DNA of 21,121 nucleotides from a virus: positions 1 to 21,121 of IMG/VR virus record IMGVR_UViG_3300043436_003072, one strand, 5' to 3'. The translations under genes were made by a program, and so were the position numbers. Each line of letters begins with the position of its first letter. Within the stretch, counting starts at the first letter, position 1. Under the pieces are notes generated by a model that saw nothing but the letters and a program-made list of their open reading frames with translations, was not told where the DNA came from and did no database searches. Below, piece after piece: positions 16,201 through 21,121 of the stretch.

Positions 16201-18612
16201 TTGAGTTGTCCCTGTTAATATATAATTTTTATCCTTACTTTTGTTAGTATTAACAAACGATAATAAAGTACCTGGTTCTATATCTTGTGTTGATAACACA
16301 GTTAACGTGTTATCAAAATGATGTTTATTCCCGTTTGTTGGAGTTGAAAAAGTAACTTTGATTTTATTTACGTTGTCAAAGAATTTTTTTCGAGTGTTAT
16401 AAACATTAACTCTTTCACCAGGTGGTAAAGTAATTCCTTGGTATAAACTCTGAGCTTCATTAGGAAATGTATACAGATTAGACGTTAGTGTTTTAAATTT
16501 TAAAGGATTTTCATTTTTACCTGCTTGTCCTGCAAGCGCAACCCCTTCCCCTATTGATTCTAATTGAAAATATAATTCGAAATTATCATCCGTAGCGGGT
16601 ATCCCGGGCCAAGACCTATTGATACTTAGGTTGTTTTGAGTAAGAGTCTCGTTATATTGATTTCCATCAGATACTTGCGAAATTAACCCTGCAGAAGGAG
16701 GACTACCATTTTCAGTATCCGGATTTGGTTTTGTTGTTTCAGACACACATTCACAAGTTTGACATTCAGGATAGGTAATCATTGGTAACTTCATTCTACC
16801 AAATTTATATGAAACAATCTGTTTAAATTTAAGTGCCAAAAATAACGCTATTGCCGTCCATAATAACCCTTTTAAAACAAATGGCGCGATAAGTAACAAC
16901 AATCCAAATGAAAATCCTGTAGCCCCTGCTGCCGCGGCATATGCTGCAGAAAACTCATAAACGGCATTAAGACCAAATTGAATAATAAAATAAGCTAAAA
17001 TTGGTACTGCAAAATTATTCCATAAAAAAGCAATAAAATGATAAACAATTAACAAGGGTATTCCTATTAATTGAATAATTTGAAGTATTAAAGAAAAAAT
17101 AAAAAAGAATAAATCGAAATTTCTGAACCCGTCATTTACCGGAAATTTATTTACCGTATCTTCACATTCTTGTGAATCAATCTCTTTAATACCAATAAAT
17201 CTCCCTTTACCACCATTTTTAAATTGGTCTATAAAATTTGAAACAGTGTAAACCCTATTAAATTGAAACTGATAAAATGTGTCTTCACAATTAATTTTAG
17301 AATCTAATATATTATTTCTTAAGGTTACTTGAGGTCCACTATTCCCCACAAATCCTTTTGTATATCCACTCCAAGCTAACCCAAAGTAATAAGACCCTTC
17401 TTGTCTATCAGGATTAGTTACCGTACTAGCTCCCCACCCATATTCTTTAACATTTGGAATTAAATAATGAGGTCTTCTTGTCTGTTCTGAAACCGCACCT
17501 GATTGTGACCATTTTACTTTAAAACGATATCTCCCTTTTGTCGGAATTCCTACAGTCGGGTCGTTTGATAAAACTTTCTCCCCAAATTCATTAGTAATAA
17601 AATAATCTAAATTCATTGGTAATTCAGTCATCCACACACCATTACCATCAATAATATTTCCTGATTGTTCTAATTGAAATTGTTCTAATATTGGATTACC
17701 ATCACTATCTTCTTGTATGGTTTGTCTAATTGCCAAAATTTGACCTGGTCCCGTAGTTAAGCTACATAAATTACCCATGTCATCTCTTGGTCTTGCATTT
17801 TTTCTTAATCTGAATGAATCCGATGTTGAATAAATTGAACCCATAAAAACCGATGTTGGTTGAATATCAATGTTTGCATCATCTCTAAGGTCAAAATCCA
17901 TTCGGTTCACGGCAATTTGACATATATCAGGGTCACCCCATAATGGACTAACGTCTAATTGTTTTGTTAATGAAACTATTTGAGGTAAAGAACTTAAGTC
18001 AGTTGAAGTTTTAAATCTGTTACCGGCAACTTGTCCTTCTGTGGCCAACCCCATTCTAATTAAATCTTGAGGAGTTAATGAGAATTCACCAATATCGGAT
18101 AAATCAACATCCATTACTAATGTTTGAGACCCTAATGGAACACCCATAATCATATAATCACCACTCTCATTTGTTTTAGTGGCGTATTTGAAATATGTGT
18201 CGTATATTTCAACGGCAGTTGAACCAGTTAAACTATCTTCTCTTGTTGGTAAAGTTCCTGTTGCGGCATGAGCGGAATAAGATTTTTCGTAAGGTAATAA
18301 ATTGTAACGATAACCATCCTCATTCTTATCTGTTGGTGATTTGTAAGGATATATACTTGAAATTAATGGATTAGATTCATCTACCGCGCTAATTGGTATA
18401 AAAACTGAAACTCGAGCATTTGGAATACCAAATCCATTATTAGCAGTAACCCTACCAACAATTACACCATACTCAGCACAACTTCTTGTGTAAACATCAG
18501 CTTGTTGTATTTTTAATGATAATATTTCTAAAAACTCAAAATCTTGCTCCAACTCAACGTTAATAGTTTTGTTGACACCTAATTCGGTTTTAATTCTATA
18601 AGACTGACCCAT
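13267..18612 (-). CDS. Giant baseplate-operon protein with CarboxypepD_reg-like and multi-TM segments
   Basis: A 1781-residue protein, the largest in the window. Residues 48-72 (YGVIVGRVTANNGFGIPNAR and on) together with 138-172 (ESGDYMIMGVPLGSQTLVMD) look like the two halves of a carboxypeptidase-regulatory-like beta-sandwich split by a 65-residue insert. Residues about 499-598 are intensely hydrophobic: LFFFIFSLILQIIQLIGIPL, an Ala-rich stretch, then a block beginning LLLLIAPFVL, enough for about four membrane helices. The CxxCxC motif C617-x-x-C620-x-C622 follows. Residues 630-1781 are beta-rich, with many Asn, Ser and Tyr, ending ALDKFKEKYSIDE. The gene opens unit B directly after gp6, where T4 has gene 7, but no gp7 similarity is visible. 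Its end overlaps the 569-aa gene. Structural role inferred; function unknown. Confidence 0.85.
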   Translation of the reverse strand: MGQSYRIKTELGVNKTINVELEQDFEFLEILSLKIQQADVYTRSCAEYGVIVGRVTANNGFGIPNARVSVFIPISAVDESNPLISSIYPYKSPTDKNEDGYRYNLLPYEKSYSAHAATGTLPTREDSLTGSTAVEIYDTYFKYATKTNESGDYMIMGVPLGSQTLVMDVDLSDIGEFSLTPQDLIRMGLATEGQVAGNRFKTSTDLSSLPQIVSLTKQLDVSPLWGDPDICQIAVNRMDFDLRDDANIDIQPTSVFMGSIYSTSDSFRLRKNARPRDDMGNLCSLTTGPGQILAIRQTIQEDSDGNPILEQFQLEQSGNIIDGNGVWMTELPMNLDYFITNEFGEKVLSNDPTVGIPTKGRYRFKVKWSQSGAVSEQTRRPHYLIPNVKEYGWGASTVTNPDRQEGSYYFGLAWSGYTKGFVGNSGPQVTLRNNILDSKINCEDTFYQFQFNRVYTVSNFIDQFKNGGKGRFIGIKEIDSQECEDTVNKFPVNDGFRNFDLFFFIFSLILQIIQLIGIPLLIVYHFIAFLWNNFAVPILAYFIIQFGLNAVYEFSAAYAAAAGATGFSFGLLLLIAPFVLKGLLWTAIALFLALKFKQIVSYKFGRMKLPMITYPECQTCECVSETTKPNPDTENGSPPSAGLISQVSDGNQYNETLTQNNLSINRSWPGIPATDDNFELYFQLESIGEGVALAGQAGKNENPLKFKTLTSNLYTFPNEAQSLYQGITLPPGERVNVYNTRKKFFDNVNKIKVTFSTPTNGNKHHFDNTLTVLSTQDIEPGTLLSFVNTNKSKDKNYILTGTTQAGYAVNGINGIITTSAFTASVSYAGAQSPVLYDIPAFPSECVTSMTIEVKEPGTVSYRTCAGDKVVLSFTAETITPDNPIITGITNSNCIDLSQSGGTADYEITSIGEGCQRYIYPSDIEYYQVLTAITINQTIVNGQPQYSIPNYNNSGPSFWKTLNAPNRLFSIGFANGDSDSGWLPLRYPNYDYLGVPNASFVSADNFPNAIFSLPTSNFTDYSSQKILILQRGVDPYSPLMINKYGIGRILGHPTEDAVTFTAMTRMNIPIQNLPSGNGISVQKHNNQQNITYSSYFYKPNSSSYSAYTTPNVGYYGALDRDLSKVYSIYTLPFLSSSNYVDPIPSNGFTGVASKTTNRCYSQSPADNLYDNSEDLSGAAILTVGKFYATRFVCTNQPGDLQTGCQSGFRGLDSPYPLGNSAYFSPILYPQFSGANEVNMSNSNLIVMRTDRLPSSDYIDNDENLNGSVSLLQQNLGFAVYDVGGGGLSFNNPTIELGSDMVSPDIGGLPGANNALTTLGDCENMVGLGCYVSDFNTKGDGIGNTFGVKPGCQEGDTVENGCYIMMNNPLFDLSKDLKTFAEWGFRFRFFYGLCRGVLSQSFMNNWVNGSLYMFPIQVDIYYNRNNQPSDPIFASEVVYFDKSSNNFYYRSSPYNITNTTTGTGRFVGRPINGLSAPVNKRNLLFPSTIINLGIKDDFYQEILFDPSAKGYIMKSLNPTSYSDTSDLVNLFVISRITDEGFLEQILAFGDNSLQQLFSRNGSSRRIDGDLAQAMSINSEFGVIPFSPEFYQATDSASDPVRIVGFNGNTTQPTMAIFFSSTTQDLQNKDFLTPGVIDFRPSNNANALTYKYGIKSQEVPFYQWEIVPNPQNDIAGAFGSEKNSWLTNNTTGGGIFSRNYQSLDRRDIITPSYMIPSSYPVSDTFARGYIFNVSGTSYGNFNYSLNGGNYETKILVGAPNHFYFGVIKGETALDKFKEKYSIDE
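16819..17118 (-). other. Hydrophobic, membrane-like segment in the 1781-aa protein
   Basis: Encodes residues 499-598. There are about four blocks of 18-22 apolar residues separated by short polar breaks, with an Ala/Gly-rich stretch (YAAAAGATGF) in the middle. Positively charged residues (K581, K595, K597, K603, R606) cluster in its last third and just after it, before the CxxCxC motif at 617-622. Confidence 0.85.
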
Positions 18613-18628
18613 GCAATTCTTTTAATTA

Positions 18629-18638
18629 ATAAATAGTT
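18629..18638 (-). promoter_or_regulatory. Putative late-promoter motif of unit B
   Basis: The minus strand reads AACTATTTAT, identical to the unit C motif, and ends 16 nt before the ATG at 18612. It lies in the 95-base gap between the gp6-like gene and the 1781-aa gene, the longest gap in the window. A related TTTATTTATC lies further upstream in the same gap, just after the gp6 stop. Confidence 0.5.
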
Positions 18639-18707
18639 TATGTGTTATTTTTAAAATTCACACACCTTACTTTTAATTATAAGATAGTTGGGTGATAAAT
18701 AAACCTG

Positions 18708-20546
18708 TTATGAAAAGGTAACTGATTGGAAATTTTTAACTGAAACCCTAATGTCTTTATTAGGATATCTAATTTGATATACTTGAGATGGTTGAGCAAA
18801 AATTGTATCATCAACCGGAGCAATTTCTTTTGTTTCCAAATTACTATATTCCATAGATGTTTCGGAAGAAGAATATTGTCCACCAACATTATTATAAACA
18901 TTTAATCCAGCAACAGTTAAAACTCCATTTTGATTTTGAACAATACTTCTTATTTCAGATAAATAAACATTTTGACCTAACTCCCTTGTTTGTGGATTAA
19001 GATAAGTCGAAATTCTATCAACCACATCAGAAATAACTTGTCCTGAATTTTGAGCAGAATCTAACACAATTTGAACGTCAATACTTAAGTCAATAACATC
19101 AGCTGTTAAAATTGAAATATAATCGTTCATCATTCTATAATTGGATAGGTAATTTGCAACATTTTGTCTTAAAGTGTCAGACACAATACTTGTTAATTTA
19201 CCAGAAGTATCATACGATAATAATTGAATTAATATCTTATTATTATTCTCAGTTATGGATACTTTTGCAGGTGCACCAAACTCTGATGGCATATTTCTAA
19301 TAATTGATTCGTAATCTTGTACCGTTACCGCTCTTTTTTGAGCTGAGAAATTAAATGAAACGTAATTTCTAATCTCCTCTAATGAAGGAGTCCCTGCACC
19401 ACCAATCGCGGCAGTAACGTTATTACATCTTAGTGAATTAACAACAGATGAATTAGTTGACTCAGATGGTCCGTTTACAAAGAAATTAACAGTACCAACT
19501 TGATTAATCACATTTGTTCCTAAATTTGTCGCTAAACCACCACCAACTCGATACTGAACAAATAATGTGGAATTAGGTTTTAAAGCTGACCCCAATGAAA
19601 AGTTGTTTGAATATCTTTGTAAGTCAATTGTCGCTCCAACTGTTGTAAATTGGTCTAATGCGTCTTGGGCGGTATTTGTTCCACCACCAAAAGTCATCTT
19701 TTTAAATCCTTCGGAGGTATATTCACTTATAAATCTATCTTGTGTTTGAATGTATCTACCAACTTTAATACCCGGTTGGTCTGAAACTTTAGTTGGGTCT
19801 TCAATAAAAACTCTGTCTTCCGCCAACGAATCAACTTCATACCATTTATTTTCAACACCTAAAAATTCCGCAGTCGAAGGAATATTAGTGTATTCAGTCC
19901 CACTCTTAAGTAATACACTTGTAATACCTAATACATTTTTTTCAGGTAAAAATAATTCAAAGAATGGTTTTACGTCATTAGGAGTAATCACTCTTTTAAA
20001 CACTTTAGTAATACCATTAACAACCAATTCTCGTTTAGTAATGGTATAATTAATTAAAACGTTATTAGCATTAAAATTTGGTATTTTTAATCTATTTGGA
20101 AATCCTTGAGCATTATATGGTGATGTAAAATCAATATCATATATGTTTTCAAAAACAATACCCGCTCCAACAACTTGAGACCCTCTTGTTAATGTACCTA
20201 AGTATCTTTCATCTTCTTTATCCCCAAAAGCAGGAACCGTAATTGAAAAATCTACCAAAGAAACAGATGGTCTCTGACCCGGTAATTTTAATCCATAAGT
20301 TCTTGCAATGTTATAAATTGAAGACCTTTGTTGAGCATATTGTAGAACCGTTTCTTGAATACTTCTATCAATATGATAATGTAAATTATCTGCAACCGCA
20401 GCATTCAAATCTAAGAATACCGAGAATACCGAAGCATCATTGAAATCCTGTATTAATTCAGGGTAATAAGTTCTTACATAGTTTAATAATTCAGTTCTTA
20501 TTCCTTGATAATCTCTTGTAGTATATGATATATTACGATTTGCCAT
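18708..20546 (-). CDS. 6: Baseplate wedge protein gp6-like (baseplate J family)
   Basis: A 612-residue protein, close to T4 gp6 (660). The N-terminus YTTRDYQGIRTELLNYVRTY, then NDASVFSVFLDLNAAVADNL, is the usual helical start of gp6/J proteins. Residues 382-416 hold GGAGTPSLEEIRNYVSFNFS followed by RAVTVQDYESII, the most conserved gp6/J signature. In T4 and P2, gp6/J forms the inner ring of the baseplate with gp25/W and gp7/I. The start lies 6 bases after the gp25-like stop, so the two are co-transcribed. The stop is TAA. Family assignment is firm; the gene name follows T4 usage. Confidence 0.93.
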   Translation of the reverse strand: MANRNISYTTRDYQGIRTELLNYVRTYYPELIQDFNDASVFSVFLDLNAAVADNLHYHIDRSIQETVLQYAQQRSSIYNIARTYGLKLPGQRPSVSLVDFSITVPAFGDKEDERYLGTLTRGSQVVGAGIVFENIYDIDFTSPYNAQGFPNRLKIPNFNANNVLINYTITKRELVVNGITKVFKRVITPNDVKPFFELFLPEKNVLGITSVLLKSGTEYTNIPSTAEFLGVENKWYEVDSLAEDRVFIEDPTKVSDQPGIKVGRYIQTQDRFISEYTSEGFKKMTFGGGTNTAQDALDQFTTVGATIDLQRYSNNFSLGSALKPNSTLFVQYRVGGGLATNLGTNVINQVGTVNFFVNGPSESTNSSVVNSLRCNNVTAAIGGAGTPSLEEIRNYVSFNFSAQKRAVTVQDYESIIRNMPSEFGAPAKVSITENNNKILIQLLSYDTSGKLTSIVSDTLRQNVANYLSNYRMMNDYISILTADVIDLSIDVQIVLDSAQNSGQVISDVVDRISTYLNPQTRELGQNVYLSEIRSIVQNQNGVLTVAGLNVYNNVGGQYSSSETSMEYSNLETKEIAPVDDTIFAQPSQVYQIRYPNKDIRVSVKNFQSVTFS

Positions 20547-20552
20547 ATGATA

Positions 20553-21023
20553 TTAAATATTAATGATAACGAAATCACTCGGTCCAAAAGTTGAATTGTT
20601 TGTCGAGTAATCTATTTTTATTTTTGCAGTATACTCTGAAGTCCCTTTACCAGGAAATCTATAAATTGACGATTCACTTGTTCCTATTGTTGCCATCCCT
20701 GTTGCTAAATCAACTTCTTCTTGAGGGTCAGCAGGACTTATTGTAATTTGATTTAATAATAAATTTGGCATAAAAGTACCTACAGCATCTCGAATATCAG
20801 ATTCAATAGCATCAAATGTTAATCCGTCAAATGGTTCAAACAAAAACTCATAAAGTCTTGTACCAAATGTCGGTAAATAATATCGAGAACCTTTTCGAGT
20901 TAAAAGTAAGTGAATTAAGTCCGCTTTAATTTCCTGAGATTCATATTCCGTAAGTTGTAAATAGTCACCCTTTACTGAATCCCTAAAAGGAAAATTAAGT
21001 CCATATGTTGTTCCGTCTGCCAT
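20553..21023 (-). CDS. 25: Baseplate wedge protein gp25-like (gpW/gp25 family)
   Basis: A 156-residue protein, slightly longer than T4 gp25 (132). Residues 23-42 are a predicted helix (QLTEYESQEIKADLIHLLLT), followed by RKGSRYYLPTFGTRLYEFLF and EPFD at residues 43-66. This includes the G-(S/E)-R-x-x-x-P-x-(F/Y)-G-(T/S)-x-L and E-P signature of the gp25 family. gp25 sits in the inner baseplate and helps start sheath assembly. Being first in the unit and next to gp6 fits its role as part of the wedge core. The ATG at 21023-21021 follows a 12-base palindrome and lies 31 nt after the TATTTAT motif. Confidence 0.94.
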   Translation of the reverse strand: MADGTTYGLNFPFRDSVKGDYLQLTEYESQEIKADLIHLLLTRKGSRYYLPTFGTRLYEFLFEPFDGLTFDAIESDIRDAVGTFMPNLLLNQITISPADPQEEVDLATGMATIGTSESSIYRFPGKGTSEYTAKIKIDYSTNNSTFGPSDFVIINI

Positions 21024-21025
21024 AT

Positions 21026-21037
21026 CTATAATTATAG
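21026..21037. promoter_or_regulatory. 12-bp perfect palindrome next to the gp25 start
   Basis: CTATAATTATAG is a perfect inverted repeat ending 2 nt before the gp25-like ATG (as read on the minus strand). It could be an operator or simply an AT-rich chance palindrome; nothing else supports a function. Confidence 0.3.
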
Positions 21038-21054
21038 TGTTATGATTATTTCTT

Positions 21055-21064
21055 ATAAATACCT
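21055..21064 (-). promoter_or_regulatory. Putative late-promoter motif of unit A
   Basis: The minus strand reads AGGTATTTAT, placed between the terminator at 21071-21095 and the gp25-like ATG, 31 nt before that ATG. It shares the TATTTAT core with the motifs at 3207, 9631 and 18629. Its position just after a terminator is what a unit promoter would need. Confidence 0.5.
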
Positions 21065-21070
21065 AAAAAT

Positions 21071-21095
21071 AAAAAATCCCGACATTGCCGGGATT
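21071..21095 (-). terminator. Rho-independent terminator of the upstream gene
   Basis: On the minus strand a 7-bp perfect stem (AATCCCG / CGGGATT) with a 7-nt loop is followed directly by a run of T (six A on the plus strand at 21071-21076, the stem reusing the last two). It points leftward and closes a transcript from a gene beyond the right edge. On the plus strand it has no T run, so it works in one direction. Bases 21096-21121 hold no gene I can identify. Confidence 0.85.
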
Positions 21096-21121
21096 AATAT
21101 AATTATCGGTAATTTTATTAT

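Noticed and set aside
13267-18612. Calling the 1781-aa protein a tape measure protein because of size and hydrophobic helices.
   Set aside because: Tape measure proteins are mostly helical; this one is beta-rich outside one 100-residue block and lies after gp6, among baseplate genes.
18620-18700. Possible hairpin (GTGTG...ACACAT) after the gp6-like gene as a terminator.
   Set aside because: The stem is only 4-5 bp with no usable loop and no following T run; the gap is simply AT-rich.
1190-21023. Stop codon reassignment, as known in some Bacteroidetes phages.
   Set aside because: All large genes read open in the standard code and end in TAA, with no gene interrupted by TAG or TGA, so the window gives no evidence for recoding.

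Overview
This window is a block of tail and baseplate structural genes from a large, T4-like contractile-tailed phage. All twelve genes lie on the minus strand, so they are read from the right edge toward the left. The DNA is AT-rich, coding density is near total, and no gap exceeds 100 bases. I see no RNA genes, CRISPR array, insertion sequence or integrase. A host in the Bacteroidetes (Flavobacteriia-like) is suggested by three things: a fibre-like protein built from SprB-type adhesin repeats, gene starts preceded by A-rich sequence instead of a Shine-Dalgarno motif, and exclusive use of TAA stops. The genus or species cannot be read from this window.

Layout in transcription order. The extreme right holds a rho-independent terminator that closes an upstream gene outside the window. 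Unit A (21023-18708) encodes the gp25-like and gp6-like baseplate wedge proteins. Unit B (18612-9657) holds a giant 1781-residue protein with a CarboxypepD_reg-like N-terminus and a 100-residue multi-helix hydrophobic block, then two unrecognised structural proteins (569 and 276 aa) and a PKD-containing protein (363 aa). All four overlap head to tail. Unit C (9613-3279) holds an unrecognised 302-aa protein, a 995-aa P2 gpI/T4 gp7-like wedge protein, a 710-aa protein with seven SprB-like repeats, and a 101-aa protein resembling a single such unit. Unit D (3190-1190) is a 666-aa protein with a 403-residue Thr/Pro repeat between two globular ends. After it comes the 5' part of a gene with collagen-like Gly-Thr-Ser triplets (1158 to beyond the left edge).

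The first half therefore builds the baseplate: gp25, gp6 and the gpI/gp7-like protein are the conserved wedge core. The second half probably supplies host-contact appendages, each made of a different low-complexity or adhesin-like repeat. Units A-D each start just downstream of a shared minus-strand motif (core TATTTAT, 16-31 nt before the ATG) that looks like a phage-specific late promoter. Within units, genes are joined by TAATG or longer overlaps, which implies translational coupling.

Most unusual items: the polytopic membrane-like block with a CxxCxC motif inside the 1781-aa baseplate-operon protein; the shared unit-start motif; the SprB-repeat protein on a phage; and fresh in-frame segmental duplications in the Thr/Pro repeat.
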